Assembly: GCA_963717085.1 (NCBI GenBank)
Contig: CAVQVM010000018.1
Span: 62,001-126,000 of the forward strand
Source: DASQUK01 sp963717085
GTDB taxonomy: Bacteria > Actinomycetota > Acidimicrobiia > Acidimicrobiales > VFJN01
DNA length: 64,000 bases
Direction of reading: 5' to 3'
This document shows positions 1 to 8,730 of this stretch, one piece after another; position 1 is the stretch's first letter; every line of letters begins with the position of its first letter. The notes beneath the pieces were generated by a model that saw nothing but the letters and a program-made list of their open reading frames with translations, was not told the origin of the DNA and did not search any database. Position numbers and translations under genes: made by a program.

Positions 1-345
1 CTCCTCGGGCAGTCCCTCTCTCCGGCACAACTTGTCGGCTTCGCCGTCACGCTCGCAACCATCGCCTATGCCGCCCGTTCGGCGGCCGAGCGGGCACGCC
101 CGCGTTCAGCGTCACCGACGGATGGTCGAAAGCCGTCGCACGATCCGATCCCCGTTGGGGGCGTTGCCGATGGCGTGGTCAAACAGCCGCTCGCCAGGCG
201 TGCGAGTGGATCAGCACAGTTCGCTCCACGCGGCACCCTGTCGCGCTGCCTGCGGGATGACGTCATGCGGCACCAGAGTGGCTCGACGGTCCGTCGAAAC
301 CCAGACTCAGGGCGGGACCGGGGCGGGCTCTGGACCGGGCGGTAG
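1..345 (+). CDS. EamA/DMT-family transporter, C-terminal end (partial)
   Basis: This is an open frame running in from the left edge and stopping at TAG 343-345. Its first 26 residues (LLGQSLSPAQLVGFAVTLAT, then IAYAAR) look like the final membrane helix of EamA/DMT drug-metabolite exporters, where a GE-x-Ls-paQ-x-xG segment precedes the last helix. The remaining roughly 88 residues form a basic, polar tail longer than is usual for the family, and could be a cytoplasmic tail or the result of a lost stop codon. The body of the gene lies outside the window, so substrate cannot be judged. The helix match is seen; the family name is inferred from it alone. Confidence 0.5.
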   Translation, partial: LLGQSLSPAQLVGFAVTLATIAYAARSAAERARPRSASPTDGRKPSHDPIPVGGVADGVVKQPLARRASGSAQFAPRGTLSRCLRDDVMRHQSGSTVRRNPDSGRDRGGLWTGR

Positions 346-403
346 AACCGAAGCCACCTTCTGGTGAGGCTCGTCCGACGTCGACACTCCTAAGCAGCAG
401 CCG

Positions 404-1210
404 TCAGGGAGCTGGGCTGAGTGTGACGAGGGTGGGTTCGATGCTCAGGTCCATCAGGAACAGCAGTGAATCGGTGGGGAGCAGGCGTTTCATCGCGTCG
501 ATGACGCCGCTGTGATCGCCGTGATCGATGGCTTCGGCGTGTGCCTCGACCGCCTCCACGAACGTCTCGATGTAGCGGCGTTGTCCGGCCAGGAGGTCCT
601 TGCCGCCGGGGGGGCCGTGACCCACATACAGGGTGACGTCATCGGGGAGCTCTGCCTCGAGATGCTCGAGGGTGACGAGCCAGTCCCGCCAACGCCCGTC
701 GGCCAGGTAGGCGTGCATGCCGTTGTAGGCAACGTCGCCGGCGAAGATGGTGTTCTCGTCGAGCTGCCACATGCTGTCGACGTGCGATTCGCCGGGTCCG
801 AGCTCGCGCACCGACAGGGTCAGGCCTCCGAGGCGCACGTCGTCGCCGTGGTTCAGGGTGCGGTTGGGGAATACCCGTCTGGTCGGCCACTCGTCGCCCA
901 TCATCGGGCCGACGACCTCGTCCTTGAGCTGGTCGTCACGGCGGATGATCGCGTCGACCGCGTTGGTCGCCACGATGGGCACGTCATCGGTTCCGATCAG
1001 GTGTGCAAGGCCGGCGTAGTGGTCGGGGTGTGGATGGGTAACCACCACGCCCGCCAAGGGGTACCCAGTGTCGTCGATCGCCTGGCGGACGAGTGCCGCG
1101 TCGGTGACCGTGAGCATGCCGTCGACCACGACGACCCCGTCGGGTCCGTGAACCAAGAACGTGTTGACCGGCATCACCCGTCCTTCGATGCGGTCGATCT
1201 GGCCGGTCAT
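404..1210 (-). CDS. Metallo-beta-lactamase-fold hydrolase
   Basis: A 268-residue protein with the zinc motif HPHPDH (His59, His61, Asp63, His64), then GESHVDS and YVGHGPPGG supplying the later metal ligands. These are hallmarks of glyoxalase-II/lactonase-type hydrolases. The N-terminus begins directly with the fold and has no signal peptide, so it should be cytosolic. An ATG 18 codons upstream exists, but the start at 1210 has AAGGAG eight bases before it and is preferred. It is a single gene, followed after a gap by the TMEM175-like gene on the same strand. The substrate is unknown; a role on a thioester, lactone or glyoxal-derived substrate would fit, but the sequence does not decide. Confidence 0.85.
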   Translation of the reverse strand: MTGQIDRIEGRVMPVNTFLVHGPDGVVVVDGMLTVTDAALVRQAIDDTGYPLAGVVVTHPHPDHYAGLAHLIGTDDVPIVATNAVDAIIRRDDQLKDEVVGPMMGDEWPTRRVFPNRTLNHGDDVRLGGLTLSVRELGPGESHVDSMWQLDENTIFAGDVAYNGMHAYLADGRWRDWLVTLEHLEAELPDDVTLYVGHGPPGGKDLLAGQRRYIETFVEAVEAHAEAIDHGDHSGVIDAMKRLLPTDSLLFLMDLSIEPTLVTLSPAP

Positions 1211-1345
1211 GAGGGCAAGCTCCTTCGCTCGATGCGGACTGTCATGGACGTTGCCTCCCATCAATGACGTGAACGTCGGCTGTGAACGGCGGCGGTCGCG
1301 GTCCAGCCCCTCGGGGTGCTGGCGACGGTGCGATCCTGCTCGCTG

Positions 1346-2026
1346 TCATTGCCAGGCGGCGGCTTGTGTCTCGGCTCGCCCGGACGCATCGAACGTGGCC
1401 TGGTCGAAGGCGTAGTAGCCGGCACTCATCGCATGGATCGCCAGCGCGGCGTAGGGCACGAGGAACGCAAGGCCCACGGCCAGGCCGTACGCGGCCAGCC
1501 CCACCCCGAACCGGATGCGAGCCTCCATCACCGAGTGACGGGAGGGCAGCGAGTGGACCAGCCGGTCGTCATGGGTGATCCACGCGTACAGGGCGGTGAA
1601 GCCGATGGAGGTGACGAACAGCGTCCCGCTGAACACCGCCACTGCCGTCGTGGTGGCTTCGCCACCGTCCCGCAAATGCTCGGCGACGAGCGCCGTAGGG
1701 AAGGGGATCAGCGTGATCCACATCAGCAGGTTGAGGTTGAGCAGGAGGAGCTTGCCGTCGACCACCCGCACCTGATCGAAGAGCCGGTGGTGGTTCAGCC
1801 AGATCACCCCGATCTGGGCGAAGGCCAACAGGTAGGCGAGGTAGCTCGGCCACTGCTCCCCCAGCGCGCCGGCCAGTGACTGTCCCTCGTCGACCTCGGG
1901 AGGCCTCAGCTCGATGGCCAGCAGCGTGATCACGATTGCCAGCACGCCGTCGGAGAACGCCTCCAGCCTGGCCTTCGTGATCCCCGACAGGTTGCGCGGG
2001 GCGCGGCCCATCGTGGTCGTGGTCAT
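1346..2026 (-). CDS. TMEM175/DUF1211-family membrane channel-like protein
   Basis: A 226-residue, very hydrophobic protein with about six membrane helices. Its first helix carries the family signature RLEAFSDGVLAIVITLLAIE (residues 20-39). The Phe-Ser-Asp triad forms the pore lining in bacterial TMEM175 potassium channels. The length matches the one-repeat bacterial family, which assembles as a tetramer. Upstream in-frame codons are low-complexity and lack a good ribosome site, so the start at 2026 (MTTTTMGRAP) is used. Its neighbours give no functional link. Channel activity is inferred from the family; ion selectivity is unknown. Confidence 0.85.
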   Translation of the reverse strand: MTTTTMGRAPRNLSGITKARLEAFSDGVLAIVITLLAIELRPPEVDEGQSLAGALGEQWPSYLAYLLAFAQIGVIWLNHHRLFDQVRVVDGKLLLLNLNLLMWITLIPFPTALVAEHLRDGGEATTTAVAVFSGTLFVTSIGFTALYAWITHDDRLVHSLPSRHSVMEARIRFGVGLAAYGLAVGLAFLVPYAALAIHAMSAGYYAFDQATFDASGRAETQAAAWQ

Positions 2027-2339
2027 GACACCTGGCCGTCGGCGCCGGTGTGAAACGGGCGGGCTGACTTGGTGGCCGGATCGTTCATGGGACATACACG
2101 CCTGGTCGAGCGGTCCGGACCTGCGGAGGCCGCCGACCGTGTTGTGGGTGGTGGCATCGGGCACCCTGAGACGGTCGACTCGGCGTCGCACCTGGGCGTC
2201 GCGGGGTGAGGCCGGGCTCGTCGAGCAACCACTCGAGCAGGGCGCGCATGGTGTGTTCGGTTCAGCCGAGGCCGGCGCTGAGTGTGGGGGTGGTCGTCAC
2301 GGTGTCTCCTGTTCCGGGGTCCACGTCTGACGTGCCGGG

Positions 2340-2936
2340 TCAGCTATCGGGGTAGAGCCAGCCGCGCAGGAGCCGGGTGACCCGTGGCATGACGAGCCAG
2401 GTCATGATCGGGACGGTCACGGCGGTGGTGATGGCGAGCCTGGGGACGCGGGTGAACTCCTCGAGCAGGGGTTCGAGCAGGATGACCACGAGGGTGATCA
2501 GGGGGAAGATGGTGATCCAGGTGAGCAGGGCCATCTTGTACGGCGGTGGTGGCGGCAGACCCGGCCGGCCGGGCAGCGTGAACCACGTCTCGAGCCCGGT
2601 GACGAACTGGGTTCGCATGGGGCCGATCACGTGGGGCTCGGCGCGCTCGAGCCAGGCGGCGTGCTCATCGGAATCGAGCCAGGCGCGCAGGTGCGTGCCG
2701 CTGTCGAACCGGTAGACCACCCGGTACTCACCTGTCGACGCGTTCTGGGGGCGGAATACCTCGACGCCCAGATGACCCGGAAACCGCGTCGCGGCGGCGA
2801 TGATCCCGTCCAAGAACTGCTCGTAGAAAGCCTCGTGACCGGCCTTCACTCGCCGGGTCACGGTCGTCGTGACCGGACCGTCGTCGGCGTCCGGCAGCGA
2901 GCCGACACCCCGGTCGGTTGGGTCCTCGCGGCTCAA
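2340..2936 (-). CDS. Antibiotic-biosynthesis-monooxygenase (ABM) domain protein with membrane tail
   Basis: A 198-residue protein. Residues 20-110 form an ABM-type ferredoxin-like fold (VTRRVKAGHEAFYEQFLDGI, then FPGHLGVEVFRP and YRVVYRFDS). Residues 125-190 hold two hydrophobic helices (MALLTWITIFPLITLVVILL and the following ITTAVTVPIMTWLV). This ABM plus two-helix layout is a known conserved family without an assigned reaction. The start is a TTG at 2936 with AAGGAG five bases upstream, and its last two bases lie inside the TGA stop of the VOC gene before it. The two are therefore translationally coupled. The protein is probably anchored with the ABM domain in the cytoplasm. Confidence 0.8.
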   Translation of the reverse strand: MSREDPTDRGVGSLPDADDGPVTTTVTRRVKAGHEAFYEQFLDGIIAAATRFPGHLGVEVFRPQNASTGEYRVVYRFDSGTHLRAWLDSDEHAAWLERAEPHVIGPMRTQFVTGLETWFTLPGRPGLPPPPPYKMALLTWITIFPLITLVVILLEPLLEEFTRVPRLAITTAVTVPIMTWLVMPRVTRLLRGWLYPDS

Positions 2937-3325
2937 CCCGACTCCTTGTCCTTGAACTGGAGCAGGCCGATCGTGTTCCCGCCCGGATCGACGAACCACG
3001 CCGACAGCGCAAAGCCGACGTCAGCGACCCCGTCCACCGTCTTGAGATAGGGCTCGTCGTACTCCACCACGTCCACGCCACGGACGCGCAGCTCGGCGAC
3101 CTCGGCGACGACGTCGGTGACCCGCCAGCTGGCCTTGGTCTGCTGCTCGCCGCTGAGGCTGCTGGTCCGGGTGACGACCAGTCGGCTGTCGCCGCCGCAC
3201 CCGAAGGTCACGAAGTCGTCGCTCTCGATCAGAACATCCAGCCCGACCCTGTCGCCGTAGAAGCGCCTCGCGGCCTCGAGGTCGGTTGCCATGAGCATCA
3301 CGTCGATCGGGTGCTTTGCGAGCAT
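2933..3325 (-). CDS. VOC/glyoxalase-family protein
   Basis: A 130-residue single vicinal-oxygen-chelate domain. It starts MLAKHPIDVMLMATDLEAAR with the expected beta-alpha module (RRFYGDRVGLDVL) and ends in the FVDPGGNTIGLLQF strand that usually carries the last metal ligand. In this protein the metal positions are only partly kept, so it may be a binding protein rather than an enzyme. The start at 3325 has GGAGGAG five bases upstream. The long in-frame extension upstream is not protein-like. Its stop overlaps the TTG start of the ABM/membrane gene, so the two form an operon. Confidence 0.8.
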   Translation of the reverse strand: MLAKHPIDVMLMATDLEAARRFYGDRVGLDVLIESDDFVTFGCGGDSRLVVTRTSSLSGEQQTKASWRVTDVVAEVAELRVRGVDVVEYDEPYLKTVDGVADVGFALSAWFVDPGGNTIGLLQFKDKESG

Positions 3326-4042
3326 GTCATCTCCTCCCGCCGACCGTGACCGCGTGGATCGGCATTGTGTGAACGAATGCGACCGGAGCGGGTCTCGCGC
3401 CGTACCCGGCATCGCCAGCGCCGAGTCCATCGCGGCCCGCCTTGTCGCGATGACGCTTCGTAGGACCCTCCACCTCAATCCCCCTCGACACCGACGTTGT
3501 CCGCAGTGATGGGCGGTGACGGCCGTACGGACCACCGGCACCCTGATCGGCCACCCTGGTGGCACCCTCGTTCTTCTCGCCGGGCATCCGGCCTCCTCGT
3601 CGTCAGGCCTTCCCCGACTATTGACGTGGCAGCCTGCGGGAACTGGTCGCGTCACGTCATCAACTCGGCGCGACACGCCGCCTCGCAGCCGCGAGACCGC
3701 ATCTCGCGAGCCATGGCGTGAAGCCCCGTCGTAGACGCTGGAGAAGCTGCCCGGTGGGTCGGACGGACCGCCACGGTTGTCGTCTTGCCCGCGAAGTAAC
3801 GGGAGCCCACATGAGAGCCTCGTGAGAACGGGGGTGCGCGGGCTTGTCTCGGTGAGGTCCAGGCTGGTGACCAACGTCATCTCCCGGCTGCTGTCTACGA
3901 TTCATCGTCCCGGCGGGCGGGGCTGGGTTTGGGCGCCAGTCGTCACCCGGTCCGGGCAGGTCGATCGTGCGACCGTTCGGGCCGGCAAGGCAAACAACGA
4001 TTGGGTTTGAGTCCTACAAGGTGACGTTGTGGACTATGGGGT
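3326..4042. other. Intergenic region, no gene recognised
   Basis: About 717 bases separate the divergent VOC gene and the LysR gene. The open frames here are short, mutually overlapping and rich in Arg, Ser and Pro, as expected of non-coding high-GC DNA. I see no RNA gene or repeat. The right end must contain the LysR promoter; the sequence just before its start is comparatively AT-rich but shows no clear pair of promoter boxes. Confidence 0.6.
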
Positions 4043-5005
4043 ATGGGCAGCGATCCGGCCGGACCGGCCACGGTGGCGGGTCCGGACCTCCGCCAGATGC
4101 GCTACATCGTCGAGGTGGCCGAGCTGGGTGGCTTCACCGCCGCCGCCGCAGCGCTCCACGTCGCCCAGCAGGCGGTGAGCCAACAGGTCAGGGCGACGGA
4201 ACGGATGTTGGGCGTAACCCTGTTCCGTCGAGCACCTCGGGCCGTGACGCCGACCCCGGCCGGCGAGGTCTTCGTGCGCGAGGCCAAACGCGTGCTCACC
4301 GCAGCCGAGCGACTGTCCGAGCGCACCCGGGCGGCGGCGCGAGGCGAGGTTGGCCCGCTTCGCATCGCCTACACCATGACCTCGGCGTATGACACCTTTC
4401 CCGAGCTGCACGCCGCCCTCGAGGAAGCACTTCCCGGCCTCGCGGTGCGGGCGCGCGAGGTGTTCGCCGGCGACGTGCCCTCCTTGCTGCTCAACGGCGC
4501 CTTCGAGCTCGCACTCGCGCCCCGGTGCCCGCTACCCGCCGGTCTCGCATCGCAACCTCTCCGCGAGGAGCCGCTGCTCGCCGCCGTGAGCGAGGACCAC
4601 CGCCTCGCCGAACAGACCAGCATCGACCTCCGAGACCTACAGCACGAGTTCTTCGAGCTCTGGCCGCGAGACATGGGTCCCGGCTACTACGACGCGGTCG
4701 TCGCTGGGTGTCGCGCCGCTGGCTTCGAACCGCACCGCGACCCGTCCGCTGCCGGCTCGATCGTCTGGGCCAACATCGCACAGGCACGCGGCGTCGCGCT
4801 CATCGTGAAGTCCCTGGAATCGCAGGTGCCGCACGGGGTACGGATCCTCCCGTTGCGCCAGCCGTCCGCGCCGCTCCCGATCGACGTCGTGTGGGCCACC
4901 GACCCAGTGGCGCCCGCGGTCGAACGATTCGGTGAGCTCGCACGTGACGTCGCCGATCGTCACGGCTGGCTCCCGACCACGGCGGAACACGCACGATCCG
5001 CATGA
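4043..5005 (+). CDS. LysR-family transcriptional regulator
   Basis: A 320-residue protein with the standard two-part layout. An N-terminal winged helix-turn-helix at residues 16-78 contains GGFTAAAAALHVAQQAVSQQ and LGVTLFRRAPR, followed by a linker helix and a periplasmic-binding-like effector domain from about residue 100. The effector part carries PLREEPLLAAVSEDHRLA, typical of aromatic-compound or stress LysR proteins. It stands alone: the gene upstream is divergent and the NACHT gene starts about 500 bases downstream. LysR proteins usually regulate a divergent neighbour, which here would be the VOC/ABM pair across a large gap, so the target is uncertain. Confidence 0.92.
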   Translation: MGSDPAGPATVAGPDLRQMRYIVEVAELGGFTAAAAALHVAQQAVSQQVRATERMLGVTLFRRAPRAVTPTPAGEVFVREAKRVLTAAERLSERTRAAARGEVGPLRIAYTMTSAYDTFPELHAALEEALPGLAVRAREVFAGDVPSLLLNGAFELALAPRCPLPAGLASQPLREEPLLAAVSEDHRLAEQTSIDLRDLQHEFFELWPRDMGPGYYDAVVAGCRAAGFEPHRDPSAAGSIVWANIAQARGVALIVKSLESQVPHGVRILPLRQPSAPLPIDVVWATDPVAPAVERFGELARDVADRHGWLPTTAEHARSA

Positions 5006-5502
5006 CAACCACACCGGTCGGACCTCGACATGGCGAGGACGAGTCACGGCGCTCGGTGCCTCGCACGTCGGCGCGCCATCCCTCAAGTCAATGAGCGGAC
5101 GGCCAAAAGCCGGTCGGGACGCTGGGAGAATGGGGATTGCTGCTAGACGAATAGGCCGATGTCGCAGTTCATGCAAGGGCAACGCGGGTTGATCGGGAAA
5201 AGCGGACGGTGATCCGCCGGGCGGGCGTGTCGCTACGGTAAGTTGCTGGACACCTACGGAGCGCGGATTTCGCCACCTATCGTGAGAGGTGAAGCCCCGA
5301 TGGTCCTGCTCGCTCTTCGCGGCCAATCGCGATCCGCGATCCAGCCTCGTTGCCGAGACGAGTCCGAGCGGAGCAGACGCCGACGGGCAAAACAATGACG
5401 TCGACTGGGCGGTGGTCGTCGGCGACACACGATCTACGGGGGTGGGCGGACAGAACCACCAACATCCCGCACCGGAGCCATTGGCACCGCCGACCCGGCG
5501 CG
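5006..5502. other. Intergenic region before the NACHT gene
   Basis: About 500 bases with no recognisable gene. The NACHT frame stays open back to 5350, with ATG codons at 5350 and 5395. That stretch encodes a polar, Arg/Thr/His-rich segment unlike the membrane helix that follows, so I treat it as leader. No repeat or hairpin stands out. Confidence 0.5.
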
Positions 5503-8500
5503 ATGGCCCTGGAGACGATGATCGCCGCCGGAGCGTTGCTGTTCGTGTTGTGGATCGCCTGGGCCGTGATCGTCTTCGCGCGGGGGGAGCCGTGGGTCGT
5601 TGACCTGGAGCAAAGGTGTCAGGGCGCGGAAACGCAATGCGGTGTCTTCTTGGGGTTCGGGTCGTCGCTCCTGACGTTCGCGCTGGTTACGGCGGTGTTC
5701 CTCGTCTGGCGGCTGTGGCGAGCGAAGCAGCCCATCGCACGCAAGGCCAGGACCAACGCCCGCGAGTTCGTGCCGACTGCCGCACACAGCACGATGGAGA
5801 AGGTCGTTGGGCGGGACGAGCTGTGCGAAGTCATCAATCAGGAACTCAAGGACCGCGAGGCAAGGCGGCCATACCTTCTGATCGGGGGCGTGGGTGTGGG
5901 CAAGACAGCAGTCATGGTCCACCTCACGGAACTGCTGGCGCAGCGTGGAGCGATCCCGGTGCCCGTGCGACTGCGCGACGTCGGTGAGGGGACTCTCGAC
6001 TTCAGCGAGCTCGCACGCGCGCGATTCTGCCGGGAGGTAGACGAAGCGATGCTTCGCAAGGGGCCGGTGGCCGGCGCGATCGGCGAGCAGGCGTGGCGTT
6101 GGCTTCGCAAGGAGGATCGCGTCGTCGTGCTCGCCGATGGGCTCGAGGAGGTCTTCGCCGAGGGAGAAAGAGAACGGGACCGCGACAACCTGATCCGCCG
6201 CGCGATTCGAGAGGCGGCTGAGCAGGAGCTGCCCCTGGTGATCGCGTCGCGGCCACATGCCCCACTGAGGGATGTCGAGGCTGCCGTCACCGAACTGGAG
6301 CCGCTCAGCGAGGAAGCCGCGCTCGCCTACATCGGGGAAGGCGGGCACACCCCGGACGAGCACCGACTGGACTGGATTGTGGAGCGGGCCGACGTCACCG
6401 AGGCGCCGCTGTACCTTCAGATCACCAAGCAGTTGTACCAGCACCACAGGCTGGAGTACGTCGTGGGTCGCAGCGGCGGGGGTGGGCTCGACACCCGCGG
6501 GGTGGATCGGGCGGGGCTGCGGCGCCGCCTGTTGACGACCTGGACGGACGCGCTCATCGACGGCCACCTGCGCCCGGAGCTCGCCCTACCACGCCAGGCC
6601 CGTCGCACCGCGGTCGACTACGTCTCTGCGCTGGCTTGCATAGGACTGGCGCAGGACAGCCTCGAGGTGAGATTCGAGCACCTTCTGCCGCCTGAAGACA
6701 GCGAGCGCGGCGCGGCCAACGAGGAGCTGCGTGTCCGGTTGGAGAAGCAGCTCGCCGAGCTTCACGGTGACCCGGTCGATGCGGATCAGGGCGAGGAGAC
6801 GCGGGCGCCACAGTCGGTGTCCCGCGCCACCCTTGCCCTCGCCGCCACGTGGGGGGAGCAGCTCGGGCTCGTCGAGGCGCACGGTGATCGGGTGCGCTTC
6901 CAGCACAGCATCATGGAGGCGTACCTCGGCTCGCGCTTCATGGACGTCGCCCTCACCGAGCCGAGTTTGCTTAACCAGGTGCTCGACGGAGCGTCGGGAC
7001 CAAGCCGCGAGTTCCTCATCTCGCTGGTGTTCCGATCCAGAGGCGATGCGTCGTCCGGCAACACAGGCGCGCACACCACCATCGACGAGCTCATAAGAGC
7101 AGCGGAGAGGCGCCGGGACGAGAAGTCCCTGTACCTCTACGCCACCGCATTGGAGGTCGACAGTTCGCGCGAACGATCGCAGTACGCGCGCGTTGCGGCA
7201 TCGCTGAGGAGGCAGTGGCGACTCATCGAGTCCCAGGATCACCAGGGACTCTCGGCGGCGAAGCTCAATCTGGTGCACCGCTTGGGTGACGTGCTCCGCC
7301 GAGCCGCGAGGGACGGTGAGCAAACAGCAGCCGACGAGCAGGTCGAGCAGGCGTACCGGGAGCTCTTCGGGATCGCATGCGAAGAGCGCTCGTACGAGGT
7401 CCGACTCGCAATCGCGGAACAGATCGGCTCCGGGGGCGATAGGGCCTTCAAGGCGCTCTGTCGAGAGCTCGAATATGCCCCGACAGCCACCAGGACATCC
7501 GAGCAGACCTCCGAGGACCAGGAGAAGGAGGAGAACGAGCGACGGCGCTGGATCATGTGCGCCTGGCTCATCCCTATGCTCGTCGCTTCGGTGCGCAACG
7601 ACAGGGACCGGCGCAGCGCGAAGACGTGTTTGGTCGACTGGCTGGTCTATGTCCGGCCGGACACGCGTGAGTACCGCGAGTGCTCATTGCCGCTCTATCT
7701 GGAGATCGCGCTGAGCCAGGGGTTCAAGGCAGCGGCCAACCGGCGGGCGCGCCACTTCGCGACCTGCCCGGAGGCACGGGTGATACTGATGGAACAGGCC
7801 CAGGAGCTGCTCACGTACGGCCGGTTCTGGTACACGCAGCTGACTCTGATCCAGTCGCTGACCTTGTGGGCGCTGGCGGACAGCCCCGATTCCACACCTG
7901 GTTACGGCGCAGTCGGCGCGGGCGCGTCCCCGAGGAGGCGGGTCGACCAGTGGCTCTCCACAGCGGGGACGGGCACCGAGGCCGAGCGCGACCGGTTGCT
8001 GCAGCAGCGGGCATCCGGTAGGAGGCGGGCGAACCGTCGGTCGTCGAGCGCGGGTCGTGGTGTTTCAGCCGAGCGCACGCGGCTGCACCCCTTCGTTCGC
8101 GAAGCGGCGGATCTCGCTGTCCGTGCGCTCGAGAGCGCCCACCCAGAGCGGTTCTTGTGGATCGACGAAACGGGCGTGATCAACAAGGTGGGATCTCACC
8201 CCAGCGATCCAACCCAACCTCGGATGCACAACCTGTGGATTCCGCCCTCGACAGGTTGGACGGCGCTTGACCGTCGTGCCCAGCAATTCGTTGCCGACGT
8301 GCTGTTGCTGCTCAACCTCTCCGATCGGGGCGAGGCCGACGAGCACGAACGGCATCTCCGTCGAGCGAACCGCAACGACCTGCCGCCATGCCTCATCGGC
8401 AATCGCACCACGATGCAGCCCGACCTCAGCATTGCCCGGCCGGGCATGAGCAACCCAGGGTCGAGCTGCGCGGATGGGTGTGCGTTCGGACTCTGCCCGT

Positions 8501-8730
8501 ACCCGCCTCGAGGCACGCCGCAGCGGCAGGAGCTGGGAGAGGCCTTCTGCCGCAGGCAGCAGACGCTGTTGAGCCCGTGGCCCACACACTGGTTCGGGCG
8601 TGGCCCGGCACCCTGGCAGCGCACCGGGCTGCCCCGCTGGAAGCGTGCCCGCCAAGGCGACCTTCGGCACTTCTGGAAGACAATGGCCGATCGTAAGCGC
8701 GTACCCCGTTCCGACGGGCGTGCCCGCTGA
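5503..8730 (+). CDS. Membrane-anchored NACHT-like STAND NTPase
   Basis: A protein of about 1075 residues. Two membrane helices come first (MIAAGALLFVLWIAWAVIVF near residues 6-25 and SSLLTFALVTAVFLVWRLW near 55-74). Then comes a P-loop GGVGVGKT (128-135) and a Walker B strand VVVLADGLEEVF (208-219), whose Asp-Gly-Leu-Glu-Glu form is typical of NACHT NTPases. A helical middle region follows, then a C-terminal cysteine cluster SCADGCAFGLCPYPP with AFCRRQQ and APWQR. That C-terminal module recurs in uncharacterised actinobacterial NACHT proteins. The start could also be 5518 (GGAG upstream). It is coupled without a gap to the flavoenzyme at 8731. STAND NTPases sense a ligand, oligomerise and trigger an effector, and many bacterial ones act in phage defence. 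That role is inferred here; the only visible effector candidates are the membrane segment and the neighbour. Confidence 0.85.
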   Translation: MALETMIAAGALLFVLWIAWAVIVFARGEPWVVDLEQRCQGAETQCGVFLGFGSSLLTFALVTAVFLVWRLWRAKQPIARKARTNAREFVPTAAHSTMEKVVGRDELCEVINQELKDREARRPYLLIGGVGVGKTAVMVHLTELLAQRGAIPVPVRLRDVGEGTLDFSELARARFCREVDEAMLRKGPVAGAIGEQAWRWLRKEDRVVVLADGLEEVFAEGERERDRDNLIRRAIREAAEQELPLVIASRPHAPLRDVEAAVTELEPLSEEAALAYIGEGGHTPDEHRLDWIVERADVTEAPLYLQITKQLYQHHRLEYVVGRSGGGGLDTRGVDRAGLRRRLLTTWTDALIDGHLRPELALPRQARRTAVDYVSALACIGLAQDSLEVRFEHLLPPEDSERGAANEELRVRLEKQLAELHGDPVDADQGEETRAPQSVSRATLALAATWGEQLGLVEAHGDRVRFQHSIMEAYLGSRFMDVALTEPSLLNQVLDGASGPSREFLISLVFRSRGDASSGNTGAHTTIDELIRAAERRRDEKSLYLYATALEVDSSRERSQYARVAASLRRQWRLIESQDHQGLSAAKLNLVHRLGDVLRRAARDGEQTAADEQVEQAYRELFGIACEERSYEVRLAIAEQIGSGGDRAFKALCRELEYAPTATRTSEQTSEDQEKEENERRRWIMCAWLIPMLVASVRNDRDRRSAKTCLVDWLVYVRPDTREYRECSLPLYLEIALSQGFKAAANRRARHFATCPEARVILMEQAQELLTYGRFWYTQLTLIQSLTLWALADSPDSTPGYGAVGAGASPRRRVDQWLSTAGTGTEAERDRLLQQRASGRRRANRRSSSAGRGVSAERTRLHPFVREAADLAVRALESAHPERFLWIDETGVINKVGSHPSDPTQPRMHNLWIPPSTGWTALDRRAQQFVADVLLLLNLSDRGEADEHERHLRRANRNDLPPCLIGNRTTMQPDLSIARPGMSNPGSSCADGCAFGLCPYPPRGTPQRQELGEAFCRRQQTLLSPWPTHWFGRGPAPWQRTGLPRWKRARQGDLRHFWKTMADRKRVPRSDGRAR

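Noticed and set aside
512..1267. Plus-strand frame opposite the metallo-beta-lactamase-fold gene
   Set aside because: The minus strand carries the zinc motif and a ribosome site; the plus frame is a shadow.
3326..3880. 185-codon N-terminal extension of the VOC protein
   Set aside because: The composition is non-protein-like, and a strong ribosome site precedes ATG 3325.
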